From the NCBI GenBank assembly GCA_018825965.1, contig JAHKAA010000035.1, positions 37,769-101,768 of the forward strand: 64,000 nt of DNA, in the 5' to 3' direction. The number at the start of each line of letters is the position of its first letter. The stretch's first letter is position 1. The notes beneath the pieces were generated by a model. The model made no database searches. It saw only the letters and a program-made list of their open reading frames with translations, and was not told the DNA's origin. This document shows, piece after piece, positions 47,855 to 58,200 of this stretch. The position numbers and the translations under genes were made by a program. The stretch comes from Gammaproteobacteria bacterium (GTDB taxonomy: Bacteria; Pseudomonadota; Gammaproteobacteria; Enterobacterales; Alteromonadaceae).

Positions 47855-50833
47855 ATGAACATCAAAAATTTATGCGCCGTTGCTGTTGCACTGGCGCTCA
47901 GTCCACAGCTTCAGGCTGAACTACTGATCTCCGAATACGTTGAAGGCTCGTCCAATAACAAAGCCATTGAGCTGGTGAATCTGGGTGCTGACAGCCTTGA
48001 TTTGTCGCAGTACAAGCTGCAGATGTTTTTTAATGGCAATATCACAGCTGCAACAACTATTAATTTGACCGGTACTTTGGCACCTGGCGTTGTTTATGTG
48101 ATTGCCAATAGTAATTCAGTAGCGGCGTTAAAAGACAAAGCTCAATTGCTGAATAGTTCATCCTGGTACAACGGTGACGATGCGTTGGTGCTCTCCAAAG
48201 GCGAGCAGGTGATTGACTCTTTTGGTCAGCTTGGCTTTGACCCTGGCAGTGCCTGGAATTCAGGTGGCGTCTCTACCTTAGATAAAACGTTAAGACGCAA
48301 AGCCTCAGTGACCCAATGGGATATCAACCCTTCGGACCTGTTTGATCCTTCTTTGCACTACGAGCAATTGGCCAAGGATGATTTCAGCGATATAGGTTTT
48401 TATAACGGCTCTGGCCCTACAGATCCGGAAGAACCTGAACCTGAAGAACCAGTTTATGTGCATGGCCAGTGTGGTGATGCTGTTACCTTTATTTCCGCCA
48501 TTCAGGGCGAGGCAGATGAATCGCCACTGAAAGGTCAGACAGTTTCTGTCGAAGCAGTAGTCACAGCCAGCTATCAGGACAGCAGTGGCTTAAAAGGCTT
48601 TTTTATTCAGGAAGAAATGGCCGATCAGGATCAAAACCTTTTGACCTCTGAAGGGGTGTTTGTTTACGACAACCTGTTTGGTAAATTGGTATCAGTGGGT
48701 GACAAAGTTCGTGTCAGCGCCCTGGTTGAAGAGTCTTTTGGGCAGACTCAACTGGCCAAACTGGTGGACTTAACCAACTGTGGTGAAGGCGGGGATCTAG
48801 CCGCTGTTGCTGTAACTTTACCTGTCAGCAGTTTAAGCCAGCTCGAAGCGCTGGAGGGCATGAAAGTACGTTTAACCGAACGCCTGACGGTGACTGATAA
48901 CTATGGTTTAGGTCGTTACAACGAGCTGACCTTATCTTCTGAGCTTTTGTATCAGCCGACACAAATTGCATTACCAGGAGATGCAGCAAAAGCTGTCATG
49001 GCAGCCAATAGCCTGAACAAGCTGGTGCTGGATGACGGTTCTAATTTGCAGAATAAAGATCAGGTGTATCCTGCACCTGGTTTATCGGCCAGCAATACCT
49101 TAAGGGTGGGTGATGAGGTGCTGCCTTTTGATGCAGTGCTTGGTTATGGTTTTAGTAAATACCGGGTGCACCCTCTGAGCGAACCTGTATTTATCAGCAG
49201 TAATCCACGCACAGAACAACCAGCCATCAGCAAAGGTGATTACCGTATCGCCAGTATCAATGTGCTGAACTACTTTAACGGTGACGGCACTGGTGCCGGA
49301 TTCCCGACAGCCCGCGGTGCTTCGTCAGCAGTGGAGTTTGCCAAACAACGCAGCAAAATTATCGCTGCTATTTCGGCGATGAATGCCGATTTAGTTGGTT
49401 TGCTGGAAATGGAAAACGATGGTTTCAGCGAGCAAAGTGCCATTGCAGATTTAGTTCGTGGTTTAAATGAAGAAGCGGGTGCTGATGTCTGGGCTTTTGT
49501 TGATTTTGCTATGCCACAGGTAGGAACTGACGCTATTACGTCGGCTATGATCTATCGCAAAGACAAAGTCACTCAGGCAGGTCTGGCTGCTGTCACCACA
49601 GCTGTGCCTTTTGATTACGGTAACAGAGCATTGATCAGTCAGAGCTTTAAAGTGCAGCAATCTGGTGAGTTAGTAAACTTCACTGTGGTGCATTTACGCT
49701 CCAAAGGCAGTTGTCCAAAAGATAAATCTGATCTGGCCAATCTGGACTCAGGTGATGGACAAGGCTGTTGGAATGCAGTGCGTCTGCAGGCTGTACAAGC
49801 CATGCACAACTGGTTAGCCGCTTTCCCTACAGGTGTCGAAACGGACAACAGCGTGATAGTAGGTGATTTTAACGCCTATATGCTGGAAGACCCTATCCGG
49901 GCTATGAACGATGCAGGTTATGTGCAATTAAGCCAGCAGGCGCATGGCAATAAAGTCAGCTCTTATCAGTTTAATGGTGAGTCGGGCAGTCTGGATCATG
50001 TGTTTGCTTCAGGTGATATCAGAAGCCGGGTGGCCGAAGTGACAGAATGGGCAATCAATGCCGACGAACCTGCCATTCTGGATTACAACGAAGAGTATAA
50101 ATCTGATATAGCCAAAGCCAACTTTTATGCGCCTGGCCCGTTCCGCTCTTCTGATCACGACCCTATGGTGATGTCGGTTCATTTTGCGAAACCTGTAGTG
50201 CTGGACCAGTTTTTTATGCTGGACGAGCAGGCGGCACCTGGCACTGTGGTAGGGCAGATTGTCACCAGTTCTGCTGTGGCCATTACTGGTTACCAGTTAT
50301 CGGGTGAACAGGCGGACTTATTCAGTGTCAATTCCAACGGCCAGTTAATGGTAGCAGTTGGTGCTGAACTCGACTACGAAAGCCGTCAGGTGCTGCGTTT
50401 TGATCTAACAGTACAAACTGAATCCGGCTTAGTGTCTGAAGCAGCCACTATTGAAGTGCAATTAAATGATTTAGCTGAGTTGCCAGTGCTTATGCTGGAA
50501 GGTTTACCTGTAGTGATTTCCGATCATAGTAAACCTGGTACTGTGCTTGCGACTGTGACAGCACAAGCAACAGGTAACAATGCTGTGATCGAAAAAATCC
50601 AGCTGATTGAAGGTGATAAGTATCTGGTGCTGAAAAATGGTCAGTTAAAGCTGAAACGGAAACTGAATGCCAAACATCAGCCAGAGCTCAAGTTCAGCAT
50701 CAAAGCCACTGATTCTTTAGGTGTCAGCACCAGTGTTACTTATGTGATTGAAGTGAAGGATGGCAAAACGAATACAGTGCTGGAATGGGTGATTTCGGTG
50801 ATCAACACAGTTTTAGGTTGGTTGTTTGGTTAA
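47855..50833 (+). CDS. ExeM-like secreted endonuclease/exonuclease with lamin-tail domain
   Basis: A secreted nuclease of about 992 residues. Signal peptide MNIKNLCAVAVALALSPQLQ. An LTD domain (LLISEYVEGSSNNKAIELVN) comes first, then an acidic PEEPEPEEP linker and OB-like region. The EEP nuclease core (about 465-780) has SINVLNYFN, the metal-binding glutamate in GLLEMENDG, VGDFNAY and SSDHDPMVM. Cadherin-like repeats and a hydrophobic tail (VISVINTVLGWLFG) follow. Shewanella ExeM-type enzymes degrade extracellular DNA and affect biofilms. ATG 47855 is preferred over the GTG 9 bp upstream. A strong terminator follows. Confidence 0.88.
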   Translation: MNIKNLCAVAVALALSPQLQAELLISEYVEGSSNNKAIELVNLGADSLDLSQYKLQMFFNGNITAATTINLTGTLAPGVVYVIANSNSVAALKDKAQLLNSSSWYNGDDALVLSKGEQVIDSFGQLGFDPGSAWNSGGVSTLDKTLRRKASVTQWDINPSDLFDPSLHYEQLAKDDFSDIGFYNGSGPTDPEEPEPEEPVYVHGQCGDAVTFISAIQGEADESPLKGQTVSVEAVVTASYQDSSGLKGFFIQEEMADQDQNLLTSEGVFVYDNLFGKLVSVGDKVRVSALVEESFGQTQLAKLVDLTNCGEGGDLAAVAVTLPVSSLSQLEALEGMKVRLTERLTVTDNYGLGRYNELTLSSELLYQPTQIALPGDAAKAVMAANSLNKLVLDDGSNLQNKDQVYPAPGLSASNTLRVGDEVLPFDAVLGYGFSKYRVHPLSEPVFISSNPRTEQPAISKGDYRIASINVLNYFNGDGTGAGFPTARGASSAVEFAKQRSKIIAAISAMNADLVGLLEMENDGFSEQSAIADLVRGLNEEAGADVWAFVDFAMPQVGTDAITSAMIYRKDKVTQAGLAAVTTAVPFDYGNRALISQSFKVQQSGELVNFTVVHLRSKGSCPKDKSDLANLDSGDGQGCWNAVRLQAVQAMHNWLAAFPTGVETDNSVIVGDFNAYMLEDPIRAMNDAGYVQLSQQAHGNKVSSYQFNGESGSLDHVFASGDIRSRVAEVTEWAINADEPAILDYNEEYKSDIAKANFYAPGPFRSSDHDPMVMSVHFAKPVVLDQFFMLDEQAAPGTVVGQIVTSSAVAITGYQLSGEQADLFSVNSNGQLMVAVGAELDYESRQVLRFDLTVQTESGLVSEAATIEVQLNDLAELPVLMLEGLPVVISDHSKPGTVLATVTAQATGNNAVIEKIQLIEGDKYLVLKNGQLKLKRKLNAKHQPELKFSIKATDSLGVSTSVTYVIEVKDGKTNTVLEWVISVINTVLGWLFG

Positions 50834-50865
50834 CCGATCGCTAAGCTTTAAACCCAAGTAAAAAA

Positions 50866-50895
50866 ACAGCCACCTGCGGGTGGCTGTATTTTTTG
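50866..50895 (+). terminator. Rho-independent terminator of the nuclease gene
   Basis: Nine-bp perfect stem ACAGCCACC/GGTGGCTGT with a 4-base loop, followed by ATTTTTT, 33 bp after the nuclease stop. Confidence 0.92.
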
Positions 50896-51014
50896 GGGCT
50901 GCATAACAAGAGTGTTTTGTGCTAAAAGGAACTGTATTGCTTAACAAGGGTCTGGTTGATTCAGCTTCTCATCACCCATGACGCTTTGGCGTTTTATAAA
51001 AGGAAACCAGTCAG

Positions 51015-51461
51015 TTGAAATCTCAGTATTGGATAGGGTTGATAGGTGTGGCCGTTCTGCTTGCAGGTTGTTCATCCACCCCGCACAGACGCTCTGACGC
51101 TCAGGCTGTTTTTCGTGCCTGTGTGCATCAGGATCAAAGTAAACAGTTCAGTTATCGCAAAGGTCGTCCTATGCACATTGATCAGGTGGTAATGATGCAA
51201 CGTATGGCCGAAGAAAAAGCAATAAAAAGGCGCACACGCCTATCGACTGCAGATAGGTATGATAAAGAACCGGGTGAAGGCCCTTTGTACGACGAGTTAG
51301 CAGAACTGATGGAAACAAAACAGTTTTGCAAAGAGGGTTACTTTGAACTCGACAGCAGTTTTGAAAATGGTTATGAACGCATTATCGGCGAGTGCAACGA
51401 CAGCGCAACAGAGCAGGAAATGAAAAAACTGCCAATGTGTGGCCCTGCTGACAGGCTATAG
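51015..51461 (+). CDS. Lipoprotein of unknown function
   Basis: A 148-residue predicted lipoprotein: signal peptide with lipobox LLAGC and acylated C19. The mature part is charged and has four further cysteines (in FRACVHQ, KQFCKEG, IGECNDS and PMCGPAD) that could form two disulfides in the periplasm. Start codon is TTG with an AGGAA site upstream. I do not recognise the family, and neighbours give no hint. Confidence 0.75.
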   Translation: MKSQYWIGLIGVAVLLAGCSSTPHRRSDAQAVFRACVHQDQSKQFSYRKGRPMHIDQVVMMQRMAEEKAIKRRTRLSTADRYDKEPGEGPLYDELAELMETKQFCKEGYFELDSSFENGYERIIGECNDSATEQEMKKLPMCGPADRL

Positions 51462-51697
51462 ACTGGTTTGGGCTGGTTTTGGGATAGTGCAAACCGGCCT
51501 TCCTGTCTGCCATTTTTTGATTCTTAGCAAAGACTTCATCACATACATGTGGGTTTGAAGTGGTAGATGTGATTGTATTTACCGAGTTCAACTCAAAACT
51601 TGCCCTAAATATGAGAATAAAGCTATTGTGTCTTAAATCAGTCCATTGTCTGTAGAGGCTTTGCCGCAGGTGAGCAATTTAAGGAGCGAGATCGACC

Positions 51698-54589
51698 ATG
51701 GAGTCATTTACAAACCGCACACCCAAGTTCTGGACTTACTTAATATGTTCTCTATTTGCATCAGTAATTATCAGTGCGGCATTCGTTACTAATGCGCTGC
51801 GCAATACTCAGTATCAAAGCAGATATGGTCATATATATGCTGAAGAACTCAATACTCTGGAAAAAACTAAAGCAGAATTAATGCAACAGGCGTTGATGAC
51901 GGCGCAGCTGGTAGAGAAAAATCGGTCGGTTACAGAGTTATTGGTTCAGGCCTCCATTTCTTATCAGAATTCTGCGCCTGAGCAAGAGTTGCGTCCTATC
52001 AGAGAACAACTGAGTCAGATAGTTTCTCCCTATTGGCAATACCTTCATCAGCAGGGCGTAAAGCAACTGCACTTTCATTTGGCGCCTCAGGCATTTACTT
52101 TATACCGTGCACACAAACCAGAGTTTCATAGTGACGTATTGGCTGATGTTCGGCCTTTGGTCGTTGAAGTATTGAAAACAGGACAAGCTTTTAGCGGATT
52201 GGAGATTGGTCGTAACGGTTTGGGCTTAAGAGCTGTTGTACCTGTGAGCCAAAATAATAAAGTGATTGCAGCTATCGAGGTTGGCTATGGCTTATCTGGC
52301 GCTTTAAGTTTAAAGCAAAGCTTCCTGCCAGATAAAAGCTCTCAAAACTCTGGTGTAGCATTTGTTATCAATAAAACCTTACTTGAGGTCATGACTGATG
52401 ACCAGCGAGCTAAATTCAGTGCAGGCAGCTCGCTTTTGTGGAGCACTGAAGATAGCTCCTTCCAAGAAACAGAGCTTCTTCAGCATATCCCGGATAGGGT
52501 CAATAGCTCTGCCTTTTTATCCGTTCAGCGAGATGGCAGGACTTTCCTTTTAACTTTGATGCCGTGGCCTGAATTTAAACAATCCGGCTCTGAAGCAGGC
52601 GTCGTATTGGTGAATTGGTTAGATATCACCTCTATGCAGCGTGAAAAATCACGTAATGATTGGATTCTAAATATAATCTGGCTTATTGCACTTTTGATGG
52701 GGCTGGCATCTGTGTATACGATCAGTACTAAACTGCAAAAAAGTACTGCACGGTTCACCGAGCAAAGACAAAAAGAGCTGTTGTGGTCAGAGAAAAAATT
52801 GCGAGCTCTATTTGATTTGTCACCCGACTCTATTGCACTCAATAGATTATCTGACGGTGTTTATCTGGAAATTAATCCGGCTATGGAAAAACTTACCGGA
52901 TACAATTTTGAACAGCTTCAGCAACTCAGTTACTTTGATTTAACACCTGAAACTTTTGCAGCCCAAGAACAAGAACAATTGCGCCAGCTCAATGAAACAG
53001 GTCGATATGGCCCTTATCGTAAACAATACCGTCATAAGAACGGCCATCTTGTTGATATAGAGCTTCGCGGCGTTAAATTTGTCAGTCCGTCTGGTGAAGA
53101 AATGATTTGGTCTACCATTACTGATTTGACAGAAACCTTAAAATTGGATCGCTTAAAGCAGGATTTTATCTCTACAGTTAGCCATGAGTTGCGAACTCCG
53201 TTGACTTCGATCAATGGTTCATTGGATTTACTCCTCAGTGGTGCCGCAGGTGAATTACCTGCAAAAGCCGAAAAGCTTTTAGGCATAGCGGTTAAAAATA
53301 ACAAGAGATTGATTGCATTAGTCAATGACCTACTTGATATGGAAAAGCTTTCGCAAGGCAAACTCGCTTTTCATACAGAATTTGTCAGCAGTGCACTGTT
53401 GCTGCAAAGTGCAATAGAGCATAACCAGCCTTTTGCCCTGCAACATAAAGTAGAACTGAAGTTAGGTCATGCAGATGATGTTCTTCTGCATATAGACCCA
53501 GCAAGGATACAGCAAGTGTTAGCAAATCTAATTTCTAACGCTGCCAAGTTTTCGCCCCAAGGCTCCATCGTCTCTGTCTATAGTGTGTTAAAACCACACC
53601 TGTTACGTATTGCAGTAGCTGATCAGGGGCGTGGCCTGACTGCAGAGCAAATTTCAAGGCTTTTTCAGCGTTTCTCTCAATTAGAACAGGGCAATAACAG
53701 AGAAACCACAGGTTCAGGACTTGGACTTGCCATTAGCCGGGATATCATAGCGCAAAGCAACGGGCAGATAGGCGTAGACTCCGAGTACGGTGCCGGAAGT
53801 ACATTTTGGATTGAATTACCTCTGGTAGATAAGACAGAGCAACAGTTCCGAACCAGAAAAATCCTAGTTGTTGAAGATGATGCGGATACCGCATTTACAA
53901 TTAAGGAGTTACTTGATTCGAATGGCTACACTGCAGATGTTGCCCATACGCTGGCGCAGGCTTGGTTATTAGTACAACAACGTACCTATGATCTTATTAC
54001 TTTGGATCTGAACTTAAATGGCGAAAGTGGCAGTGACTTTTTTCTACGATTACGAGACTCTTCAGACTATGCGCACTTACCCGTTCTGGTGATTTCTGCT
54101 TATATCCATCAGGGAAAGTTGGCGCTTAATGCGATAGCAAATACGGTAGATTGGTTGGAGAAGCCTGTTAATTCAGAAGTACTGTGCCAGAAAATAGAGT
54201 ACTTACTATCCCAGGGCAACTCATCGGGTTCGGCTTCACGTATTCTTCATGTTGAAGATGATGAAGACATTGTATCTATTTTGAAAATGCAACTGGAACA
54301 CATCTATCATTACCATCATGCAGCCAGCCTCGCAGAAGCACGACTAAAGCTCAGAACAAATCAGTATGATTTGGTGTTATTGGATATAGGATTACCTGAT
54401 GGAGAGGGCTGGCAGCTGTTTCCGGATCTGGAGCTATTGCATGGAAAAGTTCCTGTGATTATTTTCTCAGCTCAGGATATTAGTGTGAATCAACGAAATC
54501 AGGCGACAGCGGTGTTTGGCAAAACCAAAGTACAGCCTTCGGCATTAGTCCAACATATAGCGCAGATGCTAAACGCTGTACATCCTTGA
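51698..54589 (+). CDS. Hybrid sensor histidine kinase: Cache-like sensor, PAS, HisKA, HATPase, two receivers
   Basis: A 963-residue membrane kinase. Two spans (about 14-34 and 320-345) bracket a periplasmic Cache-like domain with the HFHLAPQAFTLYRAHKPEF motif. PAS (about 370-475), HisKA with H496 (VSHELRTPLTSI), HATPase (GSGLGLAISRDI) and two receivers follow. Receiver 1 has D in LDLNL, receiver 2 D in LDIGL. Its receiver 2 opening RILHVEDDEDI is very like the separate regulator encoded 12 bp downstream, suggesting common origin. Signal unknown. Confidence 0.9.
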   Translation: MESFTNRTPKFWTYLICSLFASVIISAAFVTNALRNTQYQSRYGHIYAEELNTLEKTKAELMQQALMTAQLVEKNRSVTELLVQASISYQNSAPEQELRPIREQLSQIVSPYWQYLHQQGVKQLHFHLAPQAFTLYRAHKPEFHSDVLADVRPLVVEVLKTGQAFSGLEIGRNGLGLRAVVPVSQNNKVIAAIEVGYGLSGALSLKQSFLPDKSSQNSGVAFVINKTLLEVMTDDQRAKFSAGSSLLWSTEDSSFQETELLQHIPDRVNSSAFLSVQRDGRTFLLTLMPWPEFKQSGSEAGVVLVNWLDITSMQREKSRNDWILNIIWLIALLMGLASVYTISTKLQKSTARFTEQRQKELLWSEKKLRALFDLSPDSIALNRLSDGVYLEINPAMEKLTGYNFEQLQQLSYFDLTPETFAAQEQEQLRQLNETGRYGPYRKQYRHKNGHLVDIELRGVKFVSPSGEEMIWSTITDLTETLKLDRLKQDFISTVSHELRTPLTSINGSLDLLLSGAAGELPAKAEKLLGIAVKNNKRLIALVNDLLDMEKLSQGKLAFHTEFVSSALLLQSAIEHNQPFALQHKVELKLGHADDVLLHIDPARIQQVLANLISNAAKFSPQGSIVSVYSVLKPHLLRIAVADQGRGLTAEQISRLFQRFSQLEQGNNRETTGSGLGLAISRDIIAQSNGQIGVDSEYGAGSTFWIELPLVDKTEQQFRTRKILVVEDDADTAFTIKELLDSNGYTADVAHTLAQAWLLVQQRTYDLITLDLNLNGESGSDFFLRLRDSSDYAHLPVLVISAYIHQGKLALNAIANTVDWLEKPVNSEVLCQKIEYLLSQGNSSGSASRILHVEDDEDIVSILKMQLEHIYHYHHAASLAEARLKLRTNQYDLVLLDIGLPDGEGWQLFPDLELLHGKVPVIIFSAQDISVNQRNQATAVFGKTKVQPSALVQHIAQMLNAVHP

Positions 54590-54601
54590 AGTGGAGACCT
54601 T

Positions 54602-54991
54602 ATGCAATTAGAAAAAGTGTTACATGTCGAAGATGATGAATCAATTCGAATGATTGTCGAAATGGCATTGGTGGATTTATCTGGCTTGGCTTTGGTCAGC
54701 TGCGAAAGTGGATTTGATGCTCTTGCTCAAGCTTTGCATTTTGAACCAGATCTGGTGTTGTTGGATGCGATGATGCCTGGGATGGATGGACTTCAAACCT
54801 TGATTGAGCTCAGAAAGCTGCCAGGCTATGCCAAGGTTCCTGTCGTGTTTATGACTGCACGTATTCAACAAGCTGAAAAGCAACAGTATATAGATGCTGG
54901 CGCTGCTGCTGTGATAGAAAAACCTTTTGAAGCTAATCAGCTAGGCGATCAACTGGACGCTATTTATCAGAGTTTCAGTGTGTCTGAATAA
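54602..54991 (+). CDS. Single-domain response regulator
   Basis: A 129-residue CheY-like receiver without output domain. The acidic pair is in HVEDDES, the phospho-acceptor is D55 in VLLDAMMPG, the switch threonine in FMTARI and the lysine in IEKPFE. It likely relays phosphate from the upstream kinase. Its first nine codons and last 22 codons recur at 59994-60086 as a remnant, so this gene once existed, or was copied, in front of the third kinase. Confidence 0.9.
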   Translation: MQLEKVLHVEDDESIRMIVEMALVDLSGLALVSCESGFDALAQALHFEPDLVLLDAMMPGMDGLQTLIELRKLPGYAKVPVVFMTARIQQAEKQQYIDAGAAAVIEKPFEANQLGDQLDAIYQSFSVSE

Positions 54992-55062
54992 CTAATAACA
55001 CTGGAGTCGTTCATGCAAGTACCAGCGCTGCCGTTTACAGAACAAGAAAGATGTGTGGCGCT
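54926..55062 (+). repeat. Direct repeat, left copy (response regulator end plus kinase start)
   Basis: About 137 bp, nearly identical to 60021-60155. It covers the last codons of the response regulator, the spacer and the first codons of a GAF-kinase gene (MQVPALP). The two copies flank the 4.6-kb CHASE kinase gene. Confidence 0.85.
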
Positions 55063-55108
55063 CCTTCATAGGATTTATGAAGGCAGTACAGCTATTAACG
55101 GATGGTAA
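55013..55108 (+). pseudogene. Truncated start of a GAF-kinase gene
   Basis: A 31-codon frame beginning MQVPALPFTEQERCVALL, matching the first 16 or so residues of the kinase at 60106 (MQVPALPQTEQERLLAL) and then diverging to a stop. The GAF and kinase domains are absent. It keeps a GGAG site and the same spacing from the regulator as the intact copy keeps from its regulator remnant. It is a leftover of a rearrangement, not a likely working gene. Confidence 0.7.
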
Positions 55109-55279
55109 GCTCATAGCAAGGATTTGTTTTAATAATAGTTAGCCCGTTACTTTTTGAATGTCGTTTCAGGCAATTTGCGACTATATTCGATAAGCAACAG
55201 GCTAGCCATACAGCAGTACTTTTTCCATTACTTCCAGTGTGTTGCTGCGCTATCTGCTGATAAATACAAGGAATAGGCA

Positions 55280-58200
55280 TTGAATAAGCAGGCTGAAGTT
55301 TTATTGAAGTACCGATGGTCTTTGCTGGTCTTTCTGGTAGGCATCACGCTTAGTGTGTTACTGGGATACCAAACCCAGAGCAACAATATGCTGCGTATCA
55401 ATCAGGCGATGCAAGGGGCGCTAGATGTAGTCTCAGAGGACATCTTAACCAGAGTAAAGCTATACCAGTATGGTTTACGCGGTGCCAGAGGTTCAGTATT
55501 AACCGCAGGTGAGCATGGCATCAGTCGGGCACTATTTTACCGCTATAGTTTAACGCGTGATGTTGATCTAGAATTCCCCGGCGCTCGAGGTTTTGGTTTT
55601 ATTCGCAGGGTACCTGTCAGTGAGACGCCGCAGTTTTTAGCAAATGCGCGTGCAGACGGCTGGCCTGAGTTTAGTATCAGGGAATTATCGCCGAACTCAA
55701 AAGAGCGCTATGTGATTCAGTACATTGAGCCTGTTGAACGAAATAAAGCCGCAGTGGGTTTGGACATCGCCTCAGAGCATAATAGATACGCTGCCGCAAC
55801 ATCGGCCATGCTGAGTGGTGAAGTCAGATTAACCGGTCCCATTACTCTGGTGCAGGCTTCAGGTTTACCTTCACAATCATTTTTAATACTGATGCCCCTG
55901 TACCGGAGCGTAAAAACACCAGAGACAGCTGCAGAGAGGGAAAAACAAGCTTTTGGCTGGAGTTATGCTCCCCTGATCATGACCGAGGTATTAGCTCATG
56001 TCAGAGTAGATGCCAATAAATTTATACTTAGCCTGGACGATGTGACTGAACCAGAAACTCCAGTTCGTTTTTTTAATAATGCTGTGGATGCAACAGGCTT
56101 GTACGCTATAAATGCTGTACACATTATTTATGGACGCAGCTGGCGCTTTAATATGGCGGCTCAACCTGCATTTATTCAAAGTATGCATTTACAATCGCCA
56201 GTTCAACTCGGCTTGTTTGGCGCCATGGCTTCTTTGCTACTGGCGCTGCTTGCTGGCTTAGTTGAGACTAATCGAAGAAATAGAGAACGACTGTTTGCGC
56301 AACAAGCCAAGCTGGTTTCATTAGTGGAGAGCTCAGCGGACGGTATTATTTCTTGCACCCTGGATGGCAGAGTTTTAAGTTGGAACAAGGGAGCGGAATC
56401 ACTCTTAGGTTACACCAGTGAAGAAGCTATAAACACGGAGCTACAAAGTTTGATTGCTCAGCCTTTGCTGGCCGATGAGCTATCCGCTAGGCTGCGCTGC
56501 GTGGCGAAAGGTCAATCGATCACCAATTATGACACTGTGCATAAAACAAAAGGCGGCTCACTGATTGATGTTTCTATTACTTTATCGCCTATTTATGCTG
56601 AAAACGGCGAGGTCGTTGCAGCATCAAAAACGGTAAGGGATATTTCTACGCAAAAATTAGCTGAAGCTGAAGTTCGCGAATTAAATACGAGTTTAGAAGC
56701 TAGGGTAGCTCAACGAACGGCGGAGATCGCCAGTCTCAATCTATTATTCAAAAATGTACTTGCTTCAGCATCCGACTTCGCCATCATAGCTACAGATACT
56801 CAAGGGGCGATCCAGTTATTCAATCGGGGTGCTGAGCTTTTATTAGGCTACAGCGCAGATGAAGTCATGGGACAGGCAACGCCAATGCTGTTCCATTCTG
56901 CAGAGGAGCTTGCTCTTCGTCTTAGTGCTGTCGATGAAAAGCAGCCGCTGTTATCTTCACCTGATTTTCAAAGCCTTATTGAGCTTTCAGAGCATGATGA
57001 GTGGGTCAGGGAATGGAGTTATCTGCACAAAGAGGGCCTAAAGATAGATGTTAATCTGGTCATCACTGCAATGCATAATGACGAGCATCAGCTGGTTGGT
57101 TATCTCTTTATTGCTACAGATATTACCCAACAAAAACAAAAACAAAACCAGCTGATAACCACACAACAACAGCTAAGCAGTCAGACTGAACAGTTGATGT
57201 TAGCTTACAAAGTTGCAGAGCTAGGTATTTGGGAATGGCGTTTAGCAGACAATTCCCTGGTATGGAATGACAAAATGTTCGAATTTTACGAGCAGCCTTC
57301 CGCATTAAATCACAATGGCCTGAATTACTTTCATTGGGAATCCAGAGTGCATCCTGATGATCGCGACGCCACAGCATCCCTATTGCACGATGCGGTCGCT
57401 GGCACAAGGGATTACACTCCAATTTTTCGTTTACAGTTGCCGAGCGGCAAGGTTCGCTATATTCAAGGCGGTGCTTATGTTCAGCGAGATTCTCAAGGTG
57501 CCGCCATCCGGGTGGTGGGTATTAATCGTGATATCACCGCTGAGCGTGAACTTGAGCTTCAACTGCGAGAGTCTAAATATTTAGCAGAGGCGGCAAATAG
57601 CGCCAAGTCGATGTTTTTAGCCAATATGAGTCATGAAATCCGAACACCGATGAACGCGGTTCTTGGAATGTTGCAGTTGATCAAATCAACGGAACTCTCG
57701 GCACAGCAGCACGACTACACCAGTAAAGCGCAAATTGCAGCCAAATCCTTGCTAAATTTAATTAACGATATTCTTGATTACTCCAAGATTGAGGCAGGTA
57801 AACTCGAACTGGAACAACAGCCATTTAATACCGAAGCACTACTTAGAGAACTTGATGTGGTGTTATCCCCCAGTTTAGGCAAAAAAAATGTTGAGTTGCT
57901 GTTTGATATTGATAGTGCTTTACCAACTGCTGTCGAGGGCGACAGGCTAAGGTTGCAGCAAGTGCTGATAAACCTGTCCAGTAATGCGATTAAGTTTACA
58001 ACTGAGGGGGAAGTTGTTCTTCAGTTAACGCTGTTGCAATTACAAGACAAAAAAGCACGGGTCCGTTTTAGCGTTCGTGACACTGGTATTGGTATTAGTC
58101 CGTCTCAGCAGCTACGTATTTTCGAAGGCTTTACTCAAGCCGAAGCCTCAACAACCCGTCAGTATGGCGGCACAGGCCTTGGTCTGGTGATCAGCAAGCG

